A stretch of 64,000 nt of DNA from Bin95 sp965220855 (GTDB lineage: Bacteria > Pseudomonadota > Alphaproteobacteria > Bin95). Below the pieces are notes generated by a model. It was not told the origin of the DNA. It was given only the letters and a program-made list of their open reading frames with translations, and did not search any database. A program made the position numbers and the translations under genes. The number at the start of each line of letters is the position of its first letter. The stretch's first letter is position 1. The DNA lies in assembly GCA_965220855.1 (NCBI GenBank), contig CBDCQY010000001.1, forward strand, positions 1,736,001-1,800,000, written 5' to 3'. Positions 18,895 to 26,872 of the stretch are shown in pieces.

Positions 18895-20141
18895 TGTTCC
18901 CGCTTTTCGAGCGCACGGTGGCGCTGCGCTATCTGCGCGCCCGCCGGCAGGAAGGCTTCATCTCGCTCACCGCGATCATCTCGCTGGTCGGCATCGCGCT
19001 CGGCGTCGCGACGCTGATCGTGGTGATGTCGGTGATGAACGGCTTTCGGGCCGAGCTGTTCGACCGCGTGCTCGGCCTGAACGGCCATATCGCCGTGATG
19101 GCGCCCGATCGCCGGCCGCTCGGCGATTTCGAGCGGCTGACCGGGCAGGTGCGGGGCGTGGAGGGCGTCGTCAGCGCCCATCCCTCGGTCGAGGGCCAGA
19201 CCATGCTGGTGCGCGAGGGCCGGACCTCGGGCGCGCTCGCGCGCGGCATTCGCACCGACGATCTGCGGGGGCTTGCGCTCATCGCCGACAATCTTCGCGC
19301 GGGCTCGCTCGCCGAATTCGGCGAGCCGTCGGGCGTGGTGCTGGGCGACCGGCTGGCGGCGCGCCTCGGCCTGCGCCCGGGCGACAGCCTCTCCATGCTC
19401 GCGCCCAAGACCAATGCCGGGCCGTTCGGCGCCATTCCGAGAACCAAGACCTTCCGCCTGCTCGCCACCTTCCATGTCGGCATGTATGAGTATGACAACA
19501 GCTATGCCTATATGCCGCTGGAGACCGCGCAGCGCTTCTTCAAGCTGGGCGAGGGGGTGAGCAATATCGAGGTGAAGATCGCCGACCCGGAGCGCGTGCG
19601 CGAGGTCGGCCTGCGCATCCTGACGGCGACCGATCCCGGCGTGCAGGTGTTCGACTGGCGCCAGTCCAACGCCAGCTTCGTGAGCGCGCTCGAGGTCGAG
19701 CGCAATGTCATGTTCCTGATCCTGACGCTGATCATCATGGTGGCGGCCTTCAATGTGCTCTCCAGCATGATCATGCTGGTCAAGGACAAGGCGCGCGACA
19801 TCGCCATCCTGCGGGCGATCGGCGCGACGCGCGGGGCCGTCATGCGCATCTTCTTCCTGACCGGCTCGTCGATCGGCGTGCTCGGCACCGCCGCCGGCTT
19901 CGCGCTCGGGCTGGCCTTTGCGATGAATATCGAGCGGCTGCGGCGCTGGATCGAGGGCTTCACCGGCGCGGACCTGTTCCAGGCGGAGATCTATTTCCTC
20001 TCCCGGCTGCCGGCCAAGGTGGATTCGGCGGAGGTGGCGGCGGTGGTGGCGATGAGCCTGCTGCTGTCGGTGCTGGCGCCGCTCTATCCCTGCTGGCGCG
20101 CGGCGCGGCAGGACCCGGCGGATGCGCTGCGCTATGAGTGA
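18894..20141 (+). CDS. lolC: Lipoprotein-releasing ABC transporter permease (LolC/LolE family)
   Basis: The 415-residue inner-membrane permease of the Lol system hands lipoproteins to the periplasmic carrier. One N-terminal helix (about 25-50, ISLTAIISLVGIALGVATLI) is followed by a large periplasmic domain of about 230 residues and three C-terminal FtsX-type helices. Only one permease gene is present, so LolC versus LolE cannot be decided; it may work as a homodimer (LolF-like). The start was placed at the ATG overlapping the proS stop. Confidence 0.93.
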   Translation: MFPLFERTVALRYLRARRQEGFISLTAIISLVGIALGVATLIVVMSVMNGFRAELFDRVLGLNGHIAVMAPDRRPLGDFERLTGQVRGVEGVVSAHPSVEGQTMLVREGRTSGALARGIRTDDLRGLALIADNLRAGSLAEFGEPSGVVLGDRLAARLGLRPGDSLSMLAPKTNAGPFGAIPRTKTFRLLATFHVGMYEYDNSYAYMPLETAQRFFKLGEGVSNIEVKIADPERVREVGLRILTATDPGVQVFDWRQSNASFVSALEVERNVMFLILTLIIMVAAFNVLSSMIMLVKDKARDIAILRAIGATRGAVMRIFFLTGSSIGVLGTAAGFALGLAFAMNIERLRRWIEGFTGADLFQAEIYFLSRLPAKVDSAEVAAVVAMSLLLSVLAPLYPCWRAARQDPADALRYE

Positions 20142-20820
20142 GCCGGCGCTCGAACTCGCCGGCGTGGCGCGCAGCTACCTCCAGGGCGAGACGCGCCTCG
20201 AAGTGCTGCGCCGCATCGATCTCGCGGTGGGGGAGGGCGAGACGGTGGCGCTGATCGGGCCGTCCGGCTCCGGCAAGACGACGCTGTTGCAGATCGCGGG
20301 CCTGCTGGACCGACCGGACGCGGGCGAGGTGCGGCTTTGCGGGGAGAGCGCGTCCGGCCTTCGCGACGCGCGGTTCAGCGCCATGCGCGCGCGCTATCTC
20401 GGCTTCGTCTTTCAGTTTCATCAGCTGCTGCCGGAATTTTCGGCGCGCGAGAATCTGGTGGTGCCGCAGCTGGTGACCGGCGCGTCGAAGCGCCGGGCGC
20501 GGGCGCGGGCCGATGCGCTGCTGGCCACGGTCGGCCTCTCGGAGCGCGCCGGCCACCGCCCGGCCCGGCTCTCCGGCGGCGAGCAGCAGCGCGTCGCGAT
20601 CGCGCGCGCCATGGCCAACGCGCCCCGCCTGCTGCTGGCCGACGAGCCGACCGGCAATCTGGACGACGCCAACGGCCGGCTGGTGATCGACACCTTCCTG
20701 CGCCTCGCGCGCGAGTCCGGCACCGCCGCCCTGGTAGCCACCCACAATCTCGACCTCGCGCGGCGCCTGGACCGCATCGTCAGCCTTGAGGGCGGCCATC
20801 TGCGCGAGGGGGCGGGGTGA
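20134..20820 (+). CDS. lolD: Lipoprotein-releasing ABC transporter ATP-binding protein
   Basis: The 228-residue ABC ATPase energises lipoprotein release by the preceding permease. Walker A is G42-P-S-G-S-G-K-T49, the signature LSGGEQQR is near residue 147, and Walker B LLLADEPTGNLDD is near residue 168. The ATG at 20134 is inside the permease gene (eight-base overlap); an upstream ATG at 20122 is less likely. In many relatives dnaE follows here; in this window the foreign-looking gene at 20838 does. Confidence 0.95.
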   Translation: MSEPALELAGVARSYLQGETRLEVLRRIDLAVGEGETVALIGPSGSGKTTLLQIAGLLDRPDAGEVRLCGESASGLRDARFSAMRARYLGFVFQFHQLLPEFSARENLVVPQLVTGASKRRARARADALLATVGLSERAGHRPARLSGGEQQRVAIARAMANAPRLLLADEPTGNLDDANGRLVIDTFLRLARESGTAALVATHNLDLARRLDRIVSLEGGHLREGAG

Positions 20821-20837
20821 ATGGGGCGGAACATTCG

Positions 20838-21620
20838 CTATTCAGGTCGATTGGGAATCAAACGCCATCCAAGGCAGTCTGCAAACGCCCGAAGCTCTGC
20901 TTCCCGTTCCTGCAAAATGGAGGCGAGGTCATCCGAAACCAGCATCCCGCATCCCTTGATGTTCTGGCTCGGCTTGGGCCCACATTCGGCCCAGTGCACT
21001 TCCCATGCTTCGCACTGCGTATGGCGTGACAATTCTCTGGGTTTGGTAGGCCAGTAAAACGGATACCAGGCGGCGAATGTCCGCCGCTCGCGCTGTAGCT
21101 TCCGGCACGAATTCTTCAAGCATTTCCAATCCCGCTTGGATTGTGTGAATGGTGGGTCGAAGAATATCCAATTTGACAATCCGATATCTCGATGTGCTTT
21201 ATATCCATCTTGAACATGAAATTTAACTTTGACGTTTGTTGGCAAAAAATGCCAATACTCCGATGCAGAATATCGTTCTGACAGACGTTCATCCGTATCG
21301 AATAATGTCACACGCAGTGCTTTGACTCTGGCGGTAAGGATATTGGAAGCAAATAACCATCCGGAAGGGTATTGCGGAAAGGCTCTTCGGACCAAATTTA
21401 CATACGTGTTGTCGCTGTTTCCTACCATTTCCAGAAGTTGCTTGATGCCATGCTTCCATTCCGATGCATTGCGCAGATCATGAATTGGAGCGCCTGAATG
21501 ACAATCGATATAGTGGAATGAGTTTGAGGGGATAGAAATACTCTCGGCAATGACGGTCAATATAAAGTGCTTCCAGACATCTCCCTCGTTGCCGGCTTTT
21601 TCGGAGTGGTCGTAGCTCAT
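20838..21620 (-). CDS. Divergent RlmJ-like (23S rRNA A2030 N6-methyltransferase family) protein
   Basis: The 260-residue protein aligns by eye with RlmJ along its length. YDHSEKAGNEGDVWKH at the N terminus corresponds to the RlmJ Y-x-H-x-x-x-A-G-N motif, and FHYIDCHSGA to the SAM-binding strand. D155-P-P-F158 is the adenine-methyltransferase catalytic motif, followed by FAAWYPFY and a late GMLVS. Homologs methylate A2030 of 23S rRNA, but this copy is so diverged that its target may differ (rRNA, other RNA or DNA). Base composition is clearly less GC-rich than both neighbours, with many AT-ending codons, suggesting recent transfer. ATG at 21620 was chosen over a TTG at 21632. Confidence 0.75.
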   Translation of the reverse strand: MSYDHSEKAGNEGDVWKHFILTVIAESISIPSNSFHYIDCHSGAPIHDLRNASEWKHGIKQLLEMVGNSDNTYVNLVRRAFPQYPSGWLFASNILTARVKALRVTLFDTDERLSERYSASEYWHFLPTNVKVKFHVQDGYKAHRDIGLSNWIFFDPPFTQSKRDWKCLKNSCRKLQRERRTFAAWYPFYWPTKPRELSRHTQCEAWEVHWAECGPKPSQNIKGCGMLVSDDLASILQEREAELRAFADCLGWRLIPNRPE

Positions 21621-21659
21621 CGCTTGTGACAATCCTGCGCAGCAGACCGGCTGCTGTTT

Positions 21660-22745
21660 CTATTCCGCCGCCTCCACCGCCTGGAACCGGGGCGAGAAGT
21701 GGGGGGCTACTTCTTTGGCGAAGCGGGTCATCACTTCGCGTTGCAGGTCCTTGGGCATGCCCGGTGTGGCGGCGGAGACGAGCGCGTAGTCGAAGCCGAG
21801 CGCGGCGTAGGCCTTGAGGCGGGCGATGGCGGTTTCCGGCGCGCCCACCAGGTTCATCTCGCAATAGGGGCCGAGCGCGTCCGGGTCCGCCAGTTGCCGC
21901 AGATTGGAGAACATGCGCGAGAATTGCGTGTAGTCCTCGATATTCTCCCAGGGGTTGGCGTCGGCCTCGTAATGGTCCGCCTGGAGGGCGAAATAGGGCG
22001 GGAAGTGGCGCCGCGCCAGACGCAGCGCCTCGGCGTCGCTGTCGGCGATCAGCATCTTGATCGAGATCGCCTTGCGGCGGTCGGCCTCGGGCGGGGCGCG
22101 CTCGTCCCAGGTGGCGAGAATCTTCTCCAGGAGCCGCGCCGGGAAGGTGGAGAGGCAAAGCGGCGGGATCGCCAGGTCCGCCATCACGCCCGCGCTTTGC
22201 GGGCTGCCGATGGCCCCGTAAAGCCGCACCGGCTTGTCCACCGGCTCGGGCCGGAGCCGAATGGGGCGCGGCACCCGGTAATAGGCGCCCTCATGCGTGA
22301 ATTCCTCGCCCGAGAGGCCCTTGCGGACGATCTCCAGCGTCTCGGCGAAGCGCCCGCGCGCCTCCGGCATGGCCACGCCATAGGCGTCGTATTCCGACTT
22401 CGCCGTGCCGCGCCCGAGGCCCAGATGCAGCGTGCCGCGCGTCAGCGAGTTCAGCATCGCGATCTCCTCCGCGATGCGCACCGGGTGATACCAGGGCAGC
22501 ACCAGCACCGACGTGCCGAGCCCGATATCGGGGCAGAGCGCCGCGACATGGGCCATGAACAGCAGCGGGCTCGGCGTCGGATAATAGTCGGAGAAGTGAT
22601 GCTCCAGCATCCACACCGACTCGTAGCCGAGCGTCTCCGCCAGCTTCACATCCTCGATCACCTCGTCATAGAGCTGCTTGTCGGATTTCGGCCGGTCGGT
22701 GGAGGGCGCGGTCTGCACCCCGAAGGTCATCGCGGCGGTCGTCAT
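21660..22745 (-). CDS. LLM-class flavin-dependent oxidoreductase
   Basis: The 361-residue, luciferase-like TIM-barrel protein uses reduced flavin and oxygen to oxidise an unknown small substrate. Typical features are the N-terminal strand FGVQTAP, LGYESVWMLEHHFSDYYP near residue 42, GTSVLVLPWYHPVRIAEEIA near residue 80 and LGLGRGTAKSEY near residue 112. The gene starts 16 bases after glnK stops, behind a GGAAA site, so it probably belongs to the amtB-glnK transcript. That points to nitrogen-compound scavenging, which is inference. ATG at 22745 was preferred to ATGs further upstream, which lie inside glnK. Confidence 0.88.
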   Translation of the reverse strand: MTTAAMTFGVQTAPSTDRPKSDKQLYDEVIEDVKLAETLGYESVWMLEHHFSDYYPTPSPLLFMAHVAALCPDIGLGTSVLVLPWYHPVRIAEEIAMLNSLTRGTLHLGLGRGTAKSEYDAYGVAMPEARGRFAETLEIVRKGLSGEEFTHEGAYYRVPRPIRLRPEPVDKPVRLYGAIGSPQSAGVMADLAIPPLCLSTFPARLLEKILATWDERAPPEADRRKAISIKMLIADSDAEALRLARRHFPPYFALQADHYEADANPWENIEDYTQFSRMFSNLRQLADPDALGPYCEMNLVGAPETAIARLKAYAALGFDYALVSAATPGMPKDLQREVMTRFAKEVAPHFSPRFQAVEAAE

Positions 22746-22761
22746 GGGCGGGCGATTTCCT

Positions 22762-23100
22762 TCAGAGCGCTTCCGGTCCCGACTCGCCCGTGCGGATGCG
22801 CACGGCGTGGCTGACATCATAAACGAAGATCTTGCCGTCGCCGATCTGGCCCGTATTGGCCGTCGCGCGCACGGTCTCCACCGCGCGCTCGACGGCGTCG
22901 TCGTCCACCACCACCTCGATCTTCACCTTGGGCACGAAGCTCACCGTATATTCGGCCCCGCGATAGATTTCGGTGTGGCCTTTCTGGCGCCCGAAACCCT
23001 TGACCTCGCTGACCGTCAGGCCCTCGATGCCGTCGCTCATCAGCGCTTCGCGCACCGCATCCAGCTTGTGCGGCTTGATGATCGCCATCACCAGCTTCAT
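22762..23100 (-). CDS. glnK: Nitrogen regulatory protein P-II
   Basis: The 112-residue PII signal protein senses ATP/ADP and 2-oxoglutarate and reports nitrogen status. The T-loop tyrosine that is uridylylated is Y51 (YRGAEY51), and the family signature VSEVKGFGRQKGH precedes it. The gene lies 20 bases downstream of amtB, with a strong AAAGGAGA ribosome-binding site, so it is called glnK rather than glnB. It would block the ammonium channel when nitrogen is plentiful. Gene order is amtB then glnK, the reverse of the common order. Confidence 0.93.
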   Translation of the reverse strand: MKLVMAIIKPHKLDAVREALMSDGIEGLTVSEVKGFGRQKGHTEIYRGAEYTVSFVPKVKIEVVVDDDAVERAVETVRATANTGQIGDGKIFVYDVSHAVRIRTGESGPEAL

Positions 23101-23120
23101 GGCGCGTCTCCTTTCCCGAA

Positions 23121-24425
23121 TTATCTGAGATCGTAGCCGCTTTCGCCATGCGAGACGAGGTCCAGCCCCTGGATCTCGTCATCCGGCTCGACCCGGATGC
23201 CGCCGGTCAGCCCGCCGACCAGCTTGACGATGACGAAGGTCACCACCGCCGACCAGGCGACCACCGCCACCGCGCCGATCGCCTGCACGCCCAGCTGGCC
23301 GCCCATGGTGGCGCCCTCGTCGAAGCCGTTGCCGTCGAAGGCGGGCGACATCAGCACCGCCAGCAGCAGCGTGCCGAGCAGGCCGCCGACGCCGTGAACG
23401 GCGAAGACGTCGAGCGAGTCGTCGATCTTGAGCGTGGCCTTCACGGCCGTGACCGCGAAGAAGCAGACCAGGCCAGCCGCCGCGCCGATGATGAGCGCCC
23501 CGAACGGCCCGACGAAGCCCGACGCGGGCGTGATGGTGGCGAGGCCGGCGATCACGCCGGTGACGAAGCCGACCAGGCTCGGCTTGCCGAAGCGCACCCA
23601 CTCGATCGCCATCCACACCACCGCAGCGGTGGCGGCGGAGAGATGCGTCACCAGGATCGCCATGCCCGCGCCGCCGTCGGCCGCCAGCTGCGAGCCGCCA
23701 TTGAAGCCGAACCAGCCGACCCAGAGCATGGCCGCGCCCATGGCGGTCATGCCGGGATTATGCGGCGGGCGCAGCTCGCCGGGGAAGCCGCGCCGGGGGC
23801 CGAGCAGCATTGCCAGCACCAGCGCCGAGGTGCCGGCCGTGGCGTGCACCACCAGTCCGCCGGCAAAGTCCTTGATGCCCATCTCGGCGAGCCAGCCGCC
23901 GCCCCAGATCCAGTGGCAGACCGGAACATAGACCGCGAGCAGCCAGACGCCCGAGAACAGCAGGATGGAGGAGAACTTCATCCGCTCCGGAAAGGCGCCG
24001 ACGATCAGCGCCGGCGTGATGACCGCGAAGGTCATCTGGAAGGCGATGAAGACATTTTCGGGAATCCCGCCCGAAAGCGTCTCGGTCCCGACGCCCCAGA
24101 CCAGCGCGCGCCCGAAATCGCCGATCAGGGCGCCGCCTTCGCCGAAGGCGAGCGAATAGCCCACCAGGATCCAGAGGATCGACATGACGCCCGCAATCGC
24201 GAAGCACTGCATCATCACCGAGAGCACATTCCCGGCGCGCACCAGACCTGCATAGAAGAGCGCCAGCCCCGGCAGCGTCATGAACAGCACCAGCGCGGTG
24301 GCGGTCATGATCCAGGCAGTGTCGCCGCCGCTCAGCCCGTCCGCCGCCATGGCGGGCGAGCCGAACGCGAAGATCGTCAGCACCCATGCGCATTTGCTGA
24401 GCATGGTTGATCGAATTTTGAGCAT
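23121..24425 (-). CDS. amtB: Ammonium transporter AmtB
   Basis: The 434-residue inner-membrane ammonium channel is made as a precursor. The N terminus (MLSKCAWVLTIFAFGSPAMA) looks like a cleaved signal peptide and is followed by eleven hydrophobic helices. Pore signature regions are visible: GLALFYAGLVRAGNVLSVMM, FQMTFAVITPALIVGAFPER, VVHATAGTSALVLAMLLG with the first pore histidine, and FAVHGVGGLLGTLL with the second. ATG at 24425 or 24404 is likely. The longer frame from 24476 is excluded because that codon lies in the sigma-54 -12 element. Nitrogen-limited induction is expected. Confidence 0.95.
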   Translation of the reverse strand: MLKIRSTMLSKCAWVLTIFAFGSPAMAADGLSGGDTAWIMTATALVLFMTLPGLALFYAGLVRAGNVLSVMMQCFAIAGVMSILWILVGYSLAFGEGGALIGDFGRALVWGVGTETLSGGIPENVFIAFQMTFAVITPALIVGAFPERMKFSSILLFSGVWLLAVYVPVCHWIWGGGWLAEMGIKDFAGGLVVHATAGTSALVLAMLLGPRRGFPGELRPPHNPGMTAMGAAMLWVGWFGFNGGSQLAADGGAGMAILVTHLSAATAAVVWMAIEWVRFGKPSLVGFVTGVIAGLATITPASGFVGPFGALIIGAAAGLVCFFAVTAVKATLKIDDSLDVFAVHGVGGLLGTLLLAVLMSPAFDGNGFDEGATMGGQLGVQAIGAVAVVAWSAVVTFVIVKLVGGLTGGIRVEPDDEIQGLDLVSHGESGYDLR

Positions 24426-24472
24426 CTGATGCGTCCCGGCCAGTGTGGAGAAGCTTTTCTCACCAGCATTGC

Positions 24473-24487
24473 GCAATTTTCATGCCG
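24473..24487 (-). promoter_or_regulatory. Sigma-54 (RpoN) promoter of amtB-glnK
   Basis: Read on the minus strand the site is CGGCATG-AAAA-TTGC, with GG and GC separated by exactly ten bases as required for the -24/-12 elements. Transcription would start near 24461, about 36 bases before the amtB ATG. RpoN/NtrC control of amtB-glnK is established in proteobacteria; an NtrC site was not identified and would have to lie within the rhodanese gene. Confidence 0.75.
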
Positions 24488-24516
24488 AAACGGCCGGAGA
24501 GGTGGGAGAAGAGGCG

Positions 24517-24921
24517 TCAGCGGCCCTTTCGCGGGCGCTCGGCGACCGGGCCGCCGGCCTCCTTCCAGGCGGTGAAGCCGCCCTCGATATGCGCCACCGG
24601 CTCCAGCCCCATCTCCTGCAGCGCATCGGCCGCCAGCGCCGACCGCCAGCCGCTGGCGCAATAGAACACGAACTTCTTGCCGCTGGCGAACACCTCGCGG
24701 TGATAGGGGCTGTCGGGATCGACCCAGAATTCCAGCATGCCGCGCGGCGCGTGCAGCGCGCCCTCGATCATGCCGTCGCGGTCGAGCTCGCGCACATCGC
24801 GAATATCGACGATCTGCACGGCCTCGTCGCCCTGGAGCGCGAGCGCGTCCGAGGCGGAAATCTCCTCGATCTTCGCCCGCGCGTCGGCGACGAGCTGCTT
24901 GACGCCTTTCTTCATGGCCAT
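24517..24921 (-). CDS. Rhodanese-like domain protein
   Basis: The 134-residue, single-domain rhodanese has a six-residue active loop C88-A-S-G-W-R following FVFYC, the arrangement seen in sulfurtransferases that move sulfane sulfur. IVDIRDVREL near residue 35 is the CH2A-like motif. No signal peptide is seen, so it is cytoplasmic. ATG at 24921 was chosen because the upstream open frame is cyclase-gene shadow; an internal ATG at 24915 is also possible. It lies 26 bases after the cyclase gene and may be co-transcribed with it. Confidence 0.9.
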   Translation of the reverse strand: MAMKKGVKQLVADARAKIEEISASDALALQGDEAVQIVDIRDVRELDRDGMIEGALHAPRGMLEFWVDPDSPYHREVFASGKKFVFYCASGWRSALAADALQEMGLEPVAHIEGGFTAWKEAGGPVAERPRKGR

Positions 24922-24947
24922 GGCTTTGCTTTCCTTCGGGAGCGGGG

Positions 24948-26006
24948 TCAGACGATGCCGACCGGATTGGCGGGGGAGCCGACCGCGCCCGGCAGGCGCA
25001 GCGGCTGGCAGGTGGCGAAAAAGCGGGTGCGGCCGAGCTCGCGCAGCCGGCGCGCCAGATCGCCCAGATACCAGAGTTCGCCGAGCGGCACACCCAGCTT
25101 GAACAGGCAATGCTGATGCAGCGGCGCATTGGCGTAGCGCTCGCCGGGCATCGGCCGGGCCGGCGACTGCTCCACCGCGTAATTGTCGGCGAAGAGCGCA
25201 ACGACGCCCGTGTCGGCGATCCATTGCAGCAGCCGGTCGTCGCGCCCGTCGAGCGCGGCGCAGCTGTCGGCGAGGCGCGGGCCGTCCGGCTCCTTGCCCA
25301 TCTCCAGCAGCAGGTCGGCGAAGCCCGTATAGAAGAAGGCGAGGTCGCCTTCCTCCACCTCCGCGCCGGTTTCGGCCAGCACGCGCATCAGGTCGTCGCA
25401 GGTCACCAGATGGCGCCCCTCGCGGCCGAAAAAGCGCTCCAGGTCGATCAGCACGCCGCGCCCGACCACGCCCTTCTCGGCGACGGTCTCGATGCCGAGC
25501 TTGCGCGCGCCCGTGCCCTCCGGGCGCGGCGTCCGCGAGCCGTCGGCGGCGTAATCGACCGGGCCGATAATGTCCTCGCCGCCCCGATAGCCGTTATAGA
25601 AGCGGACCTCCGGCACGCCGTCGCCATCGGCGTCGAACATCTGGCCCATATGGCAGAAGGCGTCCCACTGCGAGGAATATTGCAGCGTCATCTGCACCCG
25701 GTCGTCGCAGCCGACATCGATATGGCGCGGGTCGTCCAGCAGCAGCGGATAGTTGTAGCGCGGCGCGCCGTCCGGGCCGGCGGTCGGCTCCAGCACCGGC
25801 GGATGGCGGCGCGGATTGAGCACATTGCCGCCCGGATAGTCGAGCGGCAGCGAGAGGCAATAGACCTCGCCCAGGCGGATCTCCTCGCGCGCCAGCAACA
25901 CGCGCTCGGGCGTCAGCAGGTTCAGCCGGCCGAGCTGGTCGTCCGGTCCCCAATCGCCCCAGGTCGAGCCTTCCGGGCGTCGTGTCCAGCGCGGATTTTC
26001 CACCAT
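24948..26006 (-). CDS. Cyclase family protein (kynurenine-formamidase-like fold)
   Basis: The 352-residue protein is of the cyclase/kynurenine formamidase superfamily. Such metal-dependent hydrolases open or close lactone- or amide-like rings. The metal-binding segment is seen as SQWDAFCHMGQMF near residue 112, the long-form variant of the short HxGTHxD motif, and a catalytic-type His lies in ANAPLHQHCLFKLGVPLGE near residue 290. The substrate is unknown. It is divergent from the SDR gene, with 75 bases between them. Confidence 0.85.
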   Translation of the reverse strand: MVENPRWTRRPEGSTWGDWGPDDQLGRLNLLTPERVLLAREEIRLGEVYCLSLPLDYPGGNVLNPRRHPPVLEPTAGPDGAPRYNYPLLLDDPRHIDVGCDDRVQMTLQYSSQWDAFCHMGQMFDADGDGVPEVRFYNGYRGGEDIIGPVDYAADGSRTPRPEGTGARKLGIETVAEKGVVGRGVLIDLERFFGREGRHLVTCDDLMRVLAETGAEVEEGDLAFFYTGFADLLLEMGKEPDGPRLADSCAALDGRDDRLLQWIADTGVVALFADNYAVEQSPARPMPGERYANAPLHQHCLFKLGVPLGELWYLGDLARRLRELGRTRFFATCQPLRLPGAVGSPANPVGIV

Positions 26007-26081
26007 ATGCGCGCCTCCCGCTTGCCGCCGGCCGGTTTCCGGCTACGGTAGCGGAACCGGAATGCACAAGGAAACGCCGAG

Positions 26082-26858
26082 ATGAGCAATCCCTTCAGCC
26101 TCGAAGGCCGCAATATCCTGATCACGGGCGCAGCGCAGGGCATCGGGCGCGAGGTCGCCCGCACGGCCGTGGCCATGGGCGCGCGCGTCGCCGTGGTCGA
26201 TCTGAACGCCGAGGGTATCGACAGCCTGGTCGCCGAGCTCGGCGGCGACAGCGCCATGGGCTTCCATGGCTCGGTCACCGAGCAGTCGCTCTCGGACGAG
26301 ATCGTCGAGGCCATGGTGGGCGAGTGGGGCTCGATCACCGGCCTGGTCAACAATGCCGGCATCGTGCGCGCCGCCATGATCCACAAGATGACCCGCGACT
26401 ATTGGGACCAGGTCATCGATGTGAACCTGACCGCGGTCTATCTCTGCCTGCAATCGGTCGGGCGGCAGATGATCAAGCAGTCGGAGACCGGCGAGTTCGG
26501 CGTCTGTCCGGGCCAGATCGTCAATGTCTCCTCGATCGCCGGCACGGCCGGCACCATCGGCCAGATCAATTACGGCGCCGCCAAGGCGGGCGTGCTCGGC
26601 ATCACCATGAGCGCGGCGCGCGAATGGGCGCGCTACGGCATCTGCGTCAATTCGGTCGCTTTCGGCACGGTGGTGACGCCGATGACGGAGGTGGTGCGCG
26701 GGCCGAAATTCGCCGCCCAGACCATGGCCCGCATCCCGCTCGGACGCTATGCCGAGACCACCGATGTCGCGCCGAGCGTCTGCTTCCTGCTGGCGCCGGG
26801 GGCGAACTACATCACCGGCAAGAACCTCACCATCGATGGCGGCATGACGGCGATGTGA
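26082..26858 (+). CDS. SDR family NAD(P)-dependent oxidoreductase
   Basis: The 258-residue classical short-chain dehydrogenase has the nucleotide-binding T15-G-A-A-Q-G-I-G22 motif, NNAG near residue 90 and a complete catalytic set S151, Y164 and K168. It is FabG-like in length and ends in the usual NLTIDGGMTAM. The substrate is unknown. The ATG follows AAGGA by nine bases. The CoA-ester lyase gene starts 14 bases downstream, suggesting a small catabolic operon. Confidence 0.92.
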   Translation: MSNPFSLEGRNILITGAAQGIGREVARTAVAMGARVAVVDLNAEGIDSLVAELGGDSAMGFHGSVTEQSLSDEIVEAMVGEWGSITGLVNNAGIVRAAMIHKMTRDYWDQVIDVNLTAVYLCLQSVGRQMIKQSETGEFGVCPGQIVNVSSIAGTAGTIGQINYGAAKAGVLGITMSAAREWARYGICVNSVAFGTVVTPMTEVVRGPKFAAQTMARIPLGRYAETTDVAPSVCFLLAPGANYITGKNLTIDGGMTAM

Positions 26859-26872
26859 GCGGCGCGCGTTCG

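Noticed and set aside
20838..21620. DNA methyltransferase of a restriction-modification system
   Set aside because: The motifs match RlmJ, and no restriction enzyme or specificity gene lies nearby.
24426..24476. N-terminal extension of AmtB from ATG 24476
   Set aside because: That codon lies within the sigma-54 -12 element, and the extension precedes a good signal peptide.
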